Source: Owenia fusiformis
Lineage: Eukaryota > Annelida > Polychaeta > Sabellida > Oweniidae
Direction: 5' to 3'
Length of the DNA: 64,000 nucleotides
NCBI GenBank assembly: GCA_903813345.2
Contig: CAIIXF020000009.1
Location: forward strand, 37,625,759-37,689,758
Shown here: in pieces, positions 24,947-37,758 of the stretch
Numbering within the stretch: the stretch's first letter is position 1
Layout: each line of letters opens with the position of its first letter
Made by a program: the position numbers and the translations under genes
Notes under the pieces: generated by a model
The model's input: the letters and a program-made list of their open reading frames with translations, nothing else
What the model was told of the DNA's origin: nothing
Databases searched by the model: none

Positions 24947-27750
24947 CTATTAACTGATTTGAAGTGAAAACTATGATGTAGGTTTGATGTAGGTTTCCAA
25001 AAATTAATTTGAGGAAAACGATTGGTGTGTACTCGATTTGGAAGACATTTACCTTTCTAATTACGTTAAAAGATTTTCGAGCAGTGCTCGATTTTTTCGT
25101 TATTAATCTACTCATGTAATTGGTCGGTTGGAAAATTGTGTTTTTTACACATTTCCTCTGATCGTTTTCTCCCCTGTAGCTATAATCCCGGCCATTATAC
25201 CTAATTTTTCTGCAAGTGACTCACTGTTCCATCATATTTTGTCTCCAATGCTGTTGTTAGATTACAGGGGATTTCAGTGTCCAATCACTGACGGTACAGT
25301 TGTATATTTCTCCTCAGAAAGTCAACCTCGTAACTGTAATTTATCAAGACTTTTTGGACAAACCTTTTTGAGGGTGTTCACTTTCTCATTAATCGGTAAA
25401 ATTTACTTGAATCGAATAACAAGGAATTTAGCTATGGCAAATCAGTTTCGCCCTGCTGATTTCACATCGACATCCAATTTCATTCTAGCGAGAAACAATT
25501 GAAGGCAAATAATTGAGAGCTTTGTTGCGGCATGAAATCAGTGTTATAAGACATTAGATAGTGATAACAACCGAAGCGTGTAATCCCTAATACATTTTAC
25601 TTGTTTTATTAATGCTTGATATTATGCAAATGTTAGAATTGGTTCTTTTCAGCGCCACTCGATGGATGCTCTGACTAAATACAATGTTGCCAAGGTTTTG
25701 CTTTTTCACGTACACGTTAATGATAGCTAATACAGTTTGCCAACCTTAATTGTTAAATGGAATTATTACTGAGCCCGGAAAAATCTGAAAAATGACTTTG
25801 ATTTTCACAGACTATTGGGTATTTTTCCGTCAAAATCGAAACATAACATAATGTAACGTAAGGTCGGGTAACGTAATGTAATACACATAACAACGTAACA
25901 TTAACATCCGCAGCACAATAGATACGCGTTTGCGTCTTGTAACTGGCTCTATTAAATACTCTAAACTTTATTTTGCATTCATGATTTTGCTATCATAATC
26001 GAAAAGGAAAGATTCGCTTTCGGGGGTTTTTCTATTGCCTCATAGAATGCAGATTAAGTCCATCATGTTTATAAAACATAGCCCTTTAAGACACATGATG
26101 ATTGGGTTTCGATGATTTGAGCAGGTCACCTCGTTTTAACTTCAACTCCACACAATGGGAATCTCTCAAGTCTCAAGACACCCATTTACATGCGGTACCG
26201 TAGCGTGTCACTGAGACATTAGAATACTTATTAGTATTTCAACATAACTTTAACTTAGTATCTATTGGCAGACGCAGGCATCAATCAATGGGATTGAATG
26301 CCAACATTGAAGAATTATTATAGGATAATAAAAACTGGTTATTCATCATTAAAACGAAAGCTGCACTGAATACTAAACAAGCAAGGCACTCTTTGGAGCA
26401 ATACAAATACGTATACTATAATTTACTAATTATTCTTAAAGCAGAAATTAACGTCAGATCTTCTAATCCTCTTAATATGTTGTTGCAATACTACTTAATA
26501 AAATCAAACAAGATAAAAATCTTGTTATGTGTTAGTTTTGGTGTAATATTGAAAATAAATTGACCCAGTGACACCGTTGTTTGTTGGACGGGATCGCCAT
26601 ATTTTCCCCAGAGACACGGATGTGTGACGTATCGGCGACCTAGCCACCATTTTAACAGAAGACTGATATTGTTACCGTTTTTTCAAAAAAAATTCGCTCA
26701 TTGGCATGTGAGTCACTGTTGTCTATTTTCTAAAAATTGTAGGAGTTCTGATTTGATTTGATAAAAACTGGCAGTGGGAATAAGGCCCTCGCAATCATAT
26801 GTATATATTGGATTGCTCTTTGGCTGTCATATTACGATTTAGAGAGGATTTACCTCGCGATCGGCAATTATGAATGGAATGAATATTTATGACAATCTGA
26901 GTGGTTTGTTTGAACTGCATCGATGATGTAATACACGATACGAATGTTTTCCATAATAAATCCACTTTAAACTTCTCCGTCTAGTACAATCCATATCAGT
27001 TAGGTTCGGTAAGTAACTCAATATACGAAAATAAAAATCTCAAAAATCGTACATCTTTGATTTCCAAAATAATTTGTGAGGTGGTTATTCGATGATAATA
27101 CACCTTTTTACGTATTAATTTTGAGTACATCTCGAATCCATTCTCAACAAAGCGTTCGCGAAATAAGTATTCTGAATGTTTGAGTTCGGGGTGATAAAAG
27201 TACAGTAAGATATACCGCTCCTTCACAAATTCCCTTGGGAACAAGATATAAAATCAAAAGCATATTCTTCTTATTTACTCACTGATACATGCCAACGAAT
27301 GTTACATATATGTAAATATCTCTGTTTTAAATAATATTGTAAACGTTGTTATCTACAGGTGCCATTTTCTATATTTGAGCAACAAAATTGAATTAACTGT
27401 TAACGATTCAAGTCATTAATAATGTTTTCTTTAGTGATTCCATGATAAATAGACAGTAATTGGGTCAATGTTCTATGTTCAACCTTGTTTTCTTGACTTC
27501 TAAACATGAGTCGACAATTATGTAGGAGAGGGTGTGTATCGATATCGTGAATTGAATTCAACAATGTTTTTCTCTTAAACCAATTATTGAAAACATTCTG
27601 TGAAAACAATGTAATGTTGACTGATTGACAAAAATTTAATGCGAAAATTATATATATTTCATACAACTGTTTTTGTTAACATTTATAGTTTTTAGTACAA
27701 TTGTTTTTTGTTCCTTTCTACCAATTCTTGAGAGTGAAATAAAATGTCGT
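24947..27750. other. Intergenic, no gene recognised
   Basis: The plus-strand frame 25128-25502 (124 codons) has no recognisable domain and poor splice context. 26570-26690 is locally G+C-richer with several CpG and could be an unannotated first exon or promoter, but no start-linked frame supports that. Confidence 0.4.
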
Positions 27751-28021
27751 TCCCAACCTTGTTGAAACAAAATAGCATAGACAACATTTTCTTAGACCTC
27801 TCAATAATATAGTTATACAAAGGAAATTTTGGTTGATTTAATAAAAAGTATTCAAAAATTAAGACACCCCCCCAAAAAAAAATAGATTAAGAATTAAGTT
27901 AAACCTTTTATTTCATGAACAAGATACTTTTATAAAATCAACTAAACTTTCCTTTGTACAATTACAATATTGAGAGACCTAAACACGTTGTGTATTTGTC
28001 GTTTTGTCCCAATGAGGTTCG
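27751..28021. repeat. Fold-back element, ~100-bp imperfect inverted arms
   Basis: The left arm (27751-27851) and right arm (27924-28021, reversed) share TAG(A/G)(C/T)CTCTCAATA, TACAAAGGAAA, GTTGATTTA and an outer ACAAAA block. The 70-bp centre includes a C7A9 run. There is no coding capacity. It would form a long stem if transcribed. Confidence 0.75.
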
Positions 28022-28660
28022 GAGAGATGTTTCATTTCATTCCGAACATGTGATACAAAGAACAAAAGAAGTGTCTCATGTGCTTTCTAAAACAATATAG
28101 GGAAAAGTATAATGTTTTTTTTCCAAATTATATTGTTACCATTCAAAAGATGACCATTAAATTAACGATGTGTAAAATTTTCAGAATTTTTTGATGAGTG
28201 GTTTAAGAGAAATGTGTGTTCAAAAAGTTCACCATATCGGTACCAATCCCTTCAATTCCAAATTATTCAGTGTGCCACTGTCACTGTCATGTTTTTCACA
28301 ATATTCAGCCTTTTATCATGATGGTTCACTTAAAACTGCATGTACCTTTCAATGAGATGATATGTTTTTAAATTTAGAGGGAAAAGCTATAAACTCGAAC
28401 AAAATATCTAATATTTTGATTGCACAAGACGAAATTTCCATTCCCGGGGAGCACTTTGGTAACCCTTTGAAGGAGGATTCTTGAAATATCGTTCGAATTT
28501 TCACAAGAGGATTCATGCACTTTCATTGCTTTATTCGTGCCCCATCTAAAATCATACTCACCAGGCTAGATGATCAAGTGTTACGAGCATTTATGATTTG
28601 GGTTAAACTGTGGATATTTATATAAATGTAAGTCGGCACGTAGTCGACAGTTAATGTCCC
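28022..28660. other. Intergenic spacer, nothing recognised
   Basis: Plain AT-rich sequence between the fold-back element and the TTAA-flanked CCATGG element. Confidence 0.4.
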
Positions 28661-30467
28661 TTAAGAAAAAAGCCATGGTAACCATGGTATTCCATGATAA
28701 TCCATGGAAATTCATGGTTTTCCATGTTATTTTCCATGGAAATTCATGGACGCCCATGGTAATCTTCCATGGATATTTACCATGATTTTTGGTGGTAATT
28801 GGTGGTTTGATATAGGTTTTTAATGGATTTTACCATGACACATGGAGATGTAAAATCAACAATTTTGGTAGGATTTGTATTTACCAAAATCTCCAAAATG
28901 AATGTTTTGATGATATATCCCAGTTGGACTTAGACTTATCTTTGAGAAAAAAGGGTGGACATTTCATTTTTTAGGTTTAGCAAGAACATTCATTGAATGT
29001 TAAACTCAGCTTCCTTACAAATTAGAAAATATGTGAAAATTATATAATTTTTTTGTATAGAAATATGATAGTGCAGTTAATGCAGTACAGAGTAGGCCAC
29101 ACGATTTCAAAAACAATTGTGCAAAGGGCTTTTGTGTAGATCAAGACTAGATAGAGATTGCTTATTTTTAGGCCAAACACTTCTTTACTTTGAAAAAGAT
29201 TAAGTCATACTAGCCCAAGCTCTGTTTTATTTCAATACTTTAATTTTCAGTTTTAAAACCTATATGAAATAATTTTATAAATAAATAACTTATTTTCTTA
29301 AATTACATTTCAAACATTTGAGAATACAATCAAAAACCATGGTTTCTTTCTTTGAAGTTGAGGAAACTGCAATCAAAAGCCATGGAAGTCGGTTGATTGC
29401 AATCGAAAGCCATGCTTTTCCATGGTTATTTCTTTGATGTTTCGGAAAGTACAATCAAAAGCCATGGTTTTCCATGGTTATTCTTTTGATCTTTTGAAAG
29501 TCCATGGTTTTCCATGGGCTATTTGTTTGGTGTTTTGGATGAAGAAAAAAGAATAATACATTATGTCTCTAAATGAACTTCTCCAAATGAAGTCCCATTC
29601 TACCTTTATAAGCATATTATCTCTCAAATTAATGTTAAAAAATTAATCTCTTTGCAACAGATTATAAAAGTTCATTTGCATAATTCTTAAATATTCTGAT
29701 CTTAATTGTTATTATATATGATAATCTTACTCTTTCTAATGCTCCCTCTTCAGTAATTATTATTGTCTGTGAGTGTAGACAGTGCAAGTCAAAAACTCAT
29801 TGTTGATCAAATAAAACTAAATAGGATTTACTCCAAATAAAAATGTTTATTCAGTCTGCAATAAGGAAATCCAGTGAGCTGATTTTATCACTTATTTTGT
29901 CTCTTTTACATCAGTGCCAAAGTTAAATGATAGCAAATCCCAGCAAACAAATTATTACTTGTAATTGTGGGGTCAAATCATCAATTAAAAAAATATTAAG
30001 TAAAAAGTCATATGACACTATGTACAGAATGTATTAAATATATATTCAGATTGTAAAAACATGGTTGTATTTCAGGCCTGAAACCAGCTTTCAAGAAGGT
30101 TGACTTTCTCAAAAATTTGAGGGGGGGGGCATCATATTCTTCTCTCTATGATTAGTCTCAATCCAGCTTGGATTCATTCGTTAAAATATTGATTCAATTT
30201 TGAAAATTTTGGTAAAAACAAAACATGCCAAAATTGTTGATTTTACAACTCAAGTGTCATGGTAAAAACATGACATGTCCATGAAAAAAACAATTACCAA
30301 AGCACTTATTACCACAGAAAATCATGGTAAATATCCATGGAAGATTACCATGGGTATCCATGAATTTCCATGGAAAATACCATGAAAAACCATGAATTTC
30401 CATGGAAAACCATGGATTACCATGGACGCACTATGGAATACCATGGTTACCATGGCTTTTTTCTTAA
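28661..30467. mobile_element. 1.8-kb TTAA-flanked DNA element with long CCATGG-rich terminal inverted repeats
   Basis: TTAA occurs at 28661-28664 and 30464-30467, immediately outside identical termini GAAAAAAGCCATGGTAACC. The inverted arms run about 240 bp (28665-28904) and 273 bp (30191-30463). They agree through CATGGTAATCTTCCATGG and TAAAATCAACAATTTTGG. The left arm holds six and the right arm eight copies of CCATGG, in blocks such as TTCCATGGAAATTCATGG. TTAA duplication is typical of piggyBac and Kolobok superfamilies. The 1.29-kb core holds no transposase frame, so the copy is non-autonomous. The superfamily cannot be settled from this copy. Confidence 0.85.
29325..29520. repeat. Internal CCATGG tandem repeat of the TTAA element
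   Basis: Four diverged units of roughly 40-65 bp each carry CAATC(A/G)AAAGCCATG followed by (T)TTTCCATGGTTATT or a variant. The motif is the same CCATGG core as the terminal arms, so the array probably derives from arm subrepeats. Confidence 0.65.
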
Positions 30468-30529
30468 GGGGTACACATATGATGGATGCATCAACGTGTG
30501 ACCTATAAATATCAATTCGTGACCATTAT

Positions 30530-30620
30530 AGAATAGAATATTTATTGAGTACATTCACACCCCTGAGGGTCAGGTACAAGAAAGTGCAGTACACAAAAAT
30601 AATATATATGATTTAACACT
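30530..30620 (-). mobile_element. Possible 3' tail of a truncated retroposon
   Basis: Read on the minus strand, this stretch ends with CTCAATAAATATTCTATTCT, a poly(A)-like signal followed by a TTCTA simple repeat. Several animal LINE/SINE families end this way. No reverse transcriptase sequence is attached, so this is a weak call. Confidence 0.25.
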
Positions 30621-30662
30621 AGACTACTATATACTACATATAATATATGCTTAGGGGAACAT

Positions 30663-31031
30663 GGGGCAAAACGGCCCTCTGGGGCAAAGTGGCCCATCGA
30701 AATATCTTTTGAACTATAAAAAGATTGTTCTTCAAAAGTCACAAAATCGAATTTTGAAATATCTGCCACCTTCTCGACCGTCCATTTTTAACCAAGCAGC
30801 GTCTCGCTTTACGTAAGAGGTAATTCTACTTTTCACCCTCTTTTTTGGAAATTACCCCTCTCACGAGAATCTCTAAAAAATCCGGCAACAATAGAATATC
30901 GTTTTGATTTAACATTTTACATAGAGTGTGCACATTTATTCTTTACTTGTAAAAATTTCGAGCTTCAAATATTAGGCAAATTAAAATGACGTCTATTTGA
31001 AAATTCACATGTCTTTGGGGCAAAACGGCCC
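30663..31031 (+). repeat. Three copies of a GGGGCAAA-GGCCC motif
   Basis: GGGGCAAAACGGCCC occurs at 30663-30677 and 31017-31031, with a one-step variant (GGGGCAAAGTGGCCC) at 30681-30695. Such G+C-rich 15-mers stand out in this AT-rich context. They may mark the ends or subrepeats of an unrecognised element of about 370 bp. Confidence 0.6.
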
Positions 31032-33915
31032 ACACATGTTATAACATACAAAAATCTTATTGTGCAAGAACAATTGGTTTTCAAATGTAACAATTTTAAC
31101 ATCTGGCTTGTGCCTTATTTCCTTCCGACACATATCGAATGACTAGAATTATGGTAGGGGTTAAGAATACTTTATCTGTCAAAGGTTTGAACGTCTGAGA
31201 TAAGATGTTTGTGGTCGGGTCTTGTAATTGATTAATTATAATTATTTGGCTTTCGAAAATTAAGTTGGAAGTTACAGTGGTAGGAGATTACCGAAAACGT
31301 CAATCACATCCAAATATCCGAACGACGTCAAGTATTTACAATTCACTTTTCGTGTATCTCGAACAAGGCAATGTTCTGTGATCCAGCAATGTGCATTCCA
31401 ATACTTCACTAATATCAACAATTTTACATTCGAAATTACAACTTTCAAAATATTTGCTTCAACCAAGAATTGTAAAAACTTGAAAGATGTTGTTAGTTTT
31501 TCAAACCGCATATCCTCATTCACGTTCTTAATTTGACAGGGATGAATCCATTTGAAAACATGGATTTTCTTGATTATTCTTCAAAAATACCCTTGAAAAT
31601 ATGTAGGATATTACAGTGTAAATTGACACGCCTTTGTTCGCTCCGTATCATGAAAAAATAAATGCAGTACCATCTCTCAATATTCGAAAACATAAATTCC
31701 ATTCTATGTGTAAACAAAAAAATACATTTATGGTTGGTTCATGATAAAAAAAATTATAAGCATTTATCTTTTGAAGTAGGGGTATACAGGGACAGAGAAA
31801 AAATTCAGAACATTATGCCATATTTTAAAGATTGCTTCACCAATATGTAACAGAACATCAAAATTATCATTTGTGTTACTCCCTAGATCTGCTTGTTGTG
31901 AAGTAAACATTCTCAGTAAATATTGATGAACATACGAATTTCGAATGTTGACTTACTTAGTGAACCTGACTGATATACCATATCTACTATATTTACTGAA
32001 TCTCGTTTTTGTTGAGACAAATATTATGTTTTTTAAGAAGAACAAGAAGGAACATGTGCAAAGTCATATTTATAATTATGTAAGTGTTGTCTCCTCATCA
32101 TCCAATCGATCAATCATATGGACGAAATGTTTAAATTTTTCGATTTCAAAATCATAACGAGTGAATGCAACCGAAACATTTACTTTTCCCGACTGGGCCC
32201 ATGTTGCATTCGGATATTTTGATTAAGCCCATAAACAGTAGATGCGTTTGGAGTGAAACCATATACCATACTGCGTTTTGATTGAGCTACCATTTGCATT
32301 CATCTGATCTAGATTGCTTAAGATAGCTTCAATTATAGGTTCAGAACTAAATTCTGCACTCGTGATATCATAAGGGGCCATATTCCACGCGTGTAATTTC
32401 CATTCGTGTGTTTCACTGGGTATAAAGGGACACCGATTTTTTCTCAGGCGTTTGTAAAGATGGAAGCATTTAATTTCGATGGCATCATCCAAAATCGAGG
32501 TGTTGAATTTCTAAGGAAATTGTAAACACCAGGTGCAAAAACGCATTGAGACTAACTGAGAGATGACTTTTAATTTTAAGCAACCTTGATTAATTATTAC
32601 TCATATTTCAATAAATTGCCTGTAAATCAAAAATAGTCATGGAACATATATACCTGAAACGTTTTGTATTGACAGCTCGTATATAATTCGCTAAAACAGA
32701 TAGATGAAAGGCTTTTAGAACGCGCTAGACATATTTTGAAAAAGGCAATAAAGATATATGTACCTAAACATTACGTAAAAAGCTAAAAAATATTTAGAAA
32801 ATGGACATTAACAATGAAGACAACAAATGTTTTTCTAATGAACGTTTTTGTATCAAACATAGAATGTTTAGGATTTCAGACAATGCCCCCCTCTCAATTA
32901 TGTATCAAACATTTTAAATTTTATTGTATAACGAAAATGATCAATCCTTGCTGCCTGGATATTGACATTGCTTGACCCGCCCTGTGAAACAAATCAGATA
33001 ATCATATAGTCATATAGTAGATTAAACTGATTATTTCCAAGAATAATTCAATTTAACCACAATTAAATAACATGCTTTATTTTGATGGTCAATAGAATGA
33101 CGGTTTAGCGAAAGCTATAATCACTTAGTCCGAGGGCAACTAATTAACTTATTTTTTCTTCTGTCATATACATATTCAATCGAGAAATTGCTTTGAAATA
33201 CTACACTTCAAATTAATATATTTATCCGATATTAAAAGTCTTAATCAATAGGCGGTCAAATGATAAGGTACTTTCGATAAAACCTTGTATATTTGACACA
33301 ATAATCGCATAATGCTAAGTAAACTTTCTTGAAAACAATTGTTACATATCATTAGATTAGAAGATCAGTAAATGACTTCATTTTAATGAACATAATCGCG
33401 CTGTGAAGTCAACATACTTTGTAAGAATCATAAAGCAGCGCATACAGTAATGAATATGAACACGCACTTATCTATCGTCACATTTTAGAAATGGCCACAT
33501 TTTATCTGGATCCAGCTAAGGTTTTTGATTGTTGAGGTACTGAGATCGATCGAAACCAGGCATTGTTTTTCCTGTAGATTTTTGTTGCGTTTTTGTGTTT
33601 TGTGGTCTTTGGCGGTGGATTTGCGGACAAAGGTCGATCCTTTAACACCCCGATGGAATTTGACCTTGGTTATTGTCTGTCCCACATTATTTGAGACCGA
33701 ATACTCCATCTGTTTGCTTGATTTAGGATGTGGGTCGTCTTTCCATTTTCAATTTTTCATAGATTTTAACGACTTCAATTCGGGGTTCTCATATGACTGA
33801 ATTTTGTCATATTTTCACCATTTTAGGACAAACTGAGTAAAACTTGATATAAACAGCTTCAAATATTTAAGGATTTAACCCCTAAAGACTCGGTGCAATG
33901 TGGAGTGACCACAAT
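31032..33915. other. Intergenic, no gene recognised
   Basis: The minus-strand frame 33485-33709 is G+C-richer than its surroundings, with a possible acceptor (AGCAAACAG) at its start. Its product matches nothing known, so it is not called. The rest is plain AT-rich DNA. Confidence 0.4.
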
Positions 33916-34213
33916 AAATATTACCCAAATTAAACTATGAATATTCAAAAGAGGACATTTAAATCTACAAGATGTAAAAATATCAAATTGGTCTGGAGCA
34001 GGGATAACGCTCAATTAGACCGATTTTAATAAAATACAAGTCTCGATTTGGGGAAAGAAGTTCATCAGTGTACTGCGCTCATATTTTTTTGAGAAAAATC
34101 TAGAAATATTACCCAAATTAAATTATAACTATTCAAAAGAGGACATTCAAATCTATATTATTTAAAAAAAATCAAAATTGTCCGAAGCAGGGATAATGCT
34201 CATTTAGATTGAT
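33916..34213. repeat. 188-bp tandem duplication, second copy partial
   Basis: AAATATTACCCAAATTAAA begins both copies, at 33916 and 34104. Shared blocks follow at the same offset: ATTCAAAAGAGGACATT, AAATCTA and GCAGGGATAA(C/T)GCTCA. The second copy ends near 34213, after about 110 bp. It is noncoding satellite-like sequence. Confidence 0.8.
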
Positions 34214-36600
34214 CGAACTTCGTTCTCCAAACCGAGAATCGTCCTTTGCATCAGATGCGCAGCATCGAGTGTTAATTTTAAGAAACGAGATCGCTAAAGG
34301 AACACATTTTCAATGAAACGTTTTGCAAGGGTCGAGTTGGCAAAAAGTTGTAGAAAAAGCATGGATGTTCAATAGCAGCAGTGCATTTGTTACCACATTG
34401 TTTAAACCAGTGATGTCACAAGTAAACATATCTTGCACGTGTGACTTTTTAGTTTTAGGATGAAAGATGGCAATATCTTGCATGGGGTAAAGATGGGTGT
34501 ATCTTGATTATTCATCTGAGTAAAATTGTCTCTGTCCGGTAGGAGAGGAAGTGTTAGGCCCTGTGTGTACATCATTATTTGGAATGCTTGGGCTTTTGTT
34601 TTCCAATTACTGAATGTAATCTGAAATGTTACTTATTGTTGTCGTCTCATTGTAATTTTTATACATTCTCCTCAAATATCATATTTCAGTGCTGTAGTAC
34701 TCTGTACAAAAATCGTCATTAATCTGCACTGGTTTTTGCTCATTTGATCAGAAATATTACCATGCTTTTCAATGTTCTGAAATTGGGAAATAATAACGTT
34801 ATTGGTCGTGGCCCTTTATGAAATAACGCACCAGCGCTTACTCGAGGTATCATGTTAATTGTCTCGCTGAACTATACATCTCACCAAGGAATCATTAATA
34901 TAACATGTAAAACAGGAGATGGTAGAACAATTCTATGATTACATAATAATGATACATTTGCATGTTGATCAGATTCATTAATGATTTAATTTCCATGTAC
35001 TAATATATCACCATTCATAATGGCCAGTGCACACGGACCTGCAAATACATCAACGGTTCGGGACAGTAAGGAATGGTTTCAATAAGGTCCGCTAACGATC
35101 TTGTCTTCGGGAGAGTTTAAATGACAAAGTAACCTGATCGCTAAATTCATATGGAAATCATATATTCACCGAACACAGAAAGAGGTAAGTTAAAATAATT
35201 TGTAAGTCTCGAACACAATCACATATCCAAGAATATACCAAATAACATCCACTCTTTGATCAATGCGTTTTTCTAATATAGTAAAGTGTGATTACATATA
35301 TAAATATACAACTTGCACTTGATGTGCCTTATTCAGTCATTACTAGTATGTCTTATAGAATTGTACCATATATGGTTCTTATAATTGATCATAACATTGG
35401 TGAACGTCTCCATTTTATCAAATGATAACATTGTGAGGAACTTTTTCACAAAAGTTAATTCTAGTGTCACACTGTCAAATGTGTGTCACTATAAATTTAC
35501 TTTTAGGCCATTTTATTGTGAAGTAGTTGTACTGGTGAAGAAACTGTAAAAGTGACCATACGATTTGTTTTTAATTTTCTGTTGTTGTTTCAAAATATTC
35601 CTTTATGCTCAATCAATGCAAATGTGGCTTAAAAGTAAATTGTATTTCCATTTATTTGCCCCCCTGATTTAAACTATCCTACTTATTTTTTACATTCTTA
35701 GAATCCCCCACCTTTTACATAAGACTGTCTGTAAATGGCACACACATAGTGTATCGAAATGAATGTGATCCACGTAAATTAAGGGTGTAACAAGATCCGA
35801 GGACAGACATGATCTATGGACAGACATTTGACTGATATCAAATTGACATCTCGACCAACTTGCATCAATGTGTGTATTTCTGCTGATCTGATTAACGACT
35901 ACATCGGTGATATATATGCATTATTTATCATTGCTTTACGCTTGCATGTAATTGGAAAGGAACATTCATTCAATGGGAGTGTAATAATGATATATATGAG
36001 ATTAACACGACGCACATGGAGGTTATCCCCAAGATCAAAGATCAAGTTAACGGGTTACAAGGAACAAGCTGTTTTTCTTATTGAATTTTTTATTTCATCA
36101 TTTTTTGTCATTTAGTTTTTGTTGCAGCAGAGATCAGATTTTCATCACTAGTGATTTTCTAATGTGGGATTTTGTCTTTCATTGTCATATAAATCGTGTC
36201 TATTATTACAAATTAGATGTGTTTTTATTGCTTTTAGATGTTTCCTCTTATGTTTAATGGTTCTACATGCATTAGTACAAGCCATTCAAAAAGTATTGAT
36301 TACTATTGTTTTATATTTACATTGAGAAACAGGAAATTTAAAATGGGTAAAGCAACATTTTTACAAATTAAAGGATGTTCACCACTTGATTATGGTATGT
36401 AACAAATGTCACTGTTAGGAATACTCGAAGATTATAAAGGTAAATAATTTATTGATAAAATGGTTAAATAATGTCCTTTCAAAATAATTTTGGACCTGGC
36501 ATTTCCAATGGATAAATAGTATAGTAAAATGTTCTGATAATTGCAAACAGGGATGTTAAGATCATAAACTACTTTTTAATTTGATTTTGATATTGTTTAA
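34214..36600. other. Intergenic, no gene recognised
   Basis: The plus-strand frame 35816-36115 (99 codons) lacks a recognisable domain and splice logic. No repeat structure was seen. Confidence 0.4.
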
Positions 36601-36663
36601 CTTGCACGCAGAGTCTAAAATAAACTGAAGATGAAGCTCTCTTTTAAGACTGCAAATGGTAGG
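36601..36663 (-). repeat. Dispersed CTTCGTCTTC block, copy 1 of 4
   Basis: The minus strand reads ACCATTTGCA...TCTTAAAAGAGAGCTTC(A/G)TCTTC...TAGACTCTGCG. The same block recurs at 38122-38202 and 58214-58297 on plus, and at 62391-62468 on minus. Here, at 58 kb and at 38 kb it lies next to fold-back sequence, so it seems to be one module of a composite element. Confidence 0.7.
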
Positions 36664-36765
36664 TATTGTTAAATGTGATTTGCAATGATTTGCATTTCAT
36701 ATTGGTTTGTAATCATCTTAGTTCTCCAGTATATATAAAGAAGTTGTTCTCCAAGAGGGGTTTGA

Positions 36766-36860
36766 TATGGGGAAGGATGATATCAATATTTCGCAGTGAA
36801 CGAAGGAAATATATTGATATCATCCGAGGGATATTCCTCATACCATCCCGACAGGTGAAT
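36766..36860. repeat. Fold-back with GATGATATC arms
   Basis: GGATGATATCAATATTT pairs with AAATATATTGATATCATCC around a 15-base loop. Outer arms TATGGGGAA and CCTCATACC extend the stem. Open frames across it are by-products of the palindrome. Confidence 0.7.
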
Positions 36861-37070
36861 GACGACCTTATACCATTGTCAAGAGCAATATCTACCTAAA
36901 GTCCTCTGTTAAATGATGAGAGAAAAAGTATTTGACTCTTTGGAATATTAAAGTTACATATTATCCCGCCCTAACGTGCATTGTGAATTTAAGAATTATA
37001 AAACATGATTCTTAAAAGAATTTGAAAAATCAAAATTATTTTGGAAAATGAATTTTATTTTAATTTACCA

Positions 37071-37106
37071 GGGATGATATAAATATCATCCCTGATATCA
37101 TCCCTG
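37071..37106. repeat. Perfect 10-bp-arm hairpin plus repeat arm
   Basis: GGGATGATAT-AA-ATATCATCCC is a perfect 22-bp hairpin (37071-37092). Another TGATATCATCCCTG follows directly. It belongs with the 36766-36860 fold-back by motif. Confidence 0.75.
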
Positions 37107-37758
37107 TCCCAAATATGTGATTTACCGCTTGCTGTTATATATACCTGATATTGCTCTGACCATCCTATAATTCATGATATGTAGCAATAAGTTTGTGTAA
37201 GACATTCATTGGACAACAAATATTACAGCCTCATTTTTGTAAATGGCTATACAGTTGGTGGTGTTGCATACAGACAAAAACTGTCATTACATCTGCAACA
37301 TTTCATATATCAATACTTTTAATAAGTTTTATGATTTTCTCCTTAGATGTCATAAGACATGCGACATACTGTACCTGTACCTCACTGTAGTACTTTACCG
37401 TATTGGTTTTCAATAACTTTTGGCAATAACTGTTATTCCCCTAAATGACTCTCATTCTTGTAAATTAAACCGATGCCCTAGATAACGTACTTTCGAAACA
37501 GATTATTAAAATATTGGCAATGAACCCTTTGGCAAAGCAATATGTTGATTTTACCATAATATCAATGATCGTCTTTCTCAATCAGCCGCAATCGGGTCGT
37601 TAACACAATTTGCATTCAAATTGTTTAAACTAAGCTAAATATGCACCTCAAATAGCAGGGAATCGAACAATACCAGGGATACAGCTCGTATTAAATATAT
37701 TTGAGAGTTGATATGACAGTTATGGCATAGGGAGGGCAGTGCAAGCTTATCCAAAATC
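37107..37758. other. Spacer between fold-back repeats; nothing recognised
   Basis: AT-rich, with no exon-like segment and no evident repeat. Confidence 0.35.

Noticed and set aside
25128-25502. 124-codon plus-strand frame
   Set aside because: No recognisable family, and no supporting start context, splice signals or conserved motif.
33485-33709. G+C-richer 74-codon minus-strand frame preceded by a possible acceptor
   Set aside because: The opposite strand is equally open (33525-33800), neither product is recognisable, and no partner exon was found.
36140-36165. ACTAGTGATTTT, part of the miR-7 mature sequence
   Set aside because: The 5' seed TGGAAG is absent and the hairpin is a short palindrome, so it is coincidental.
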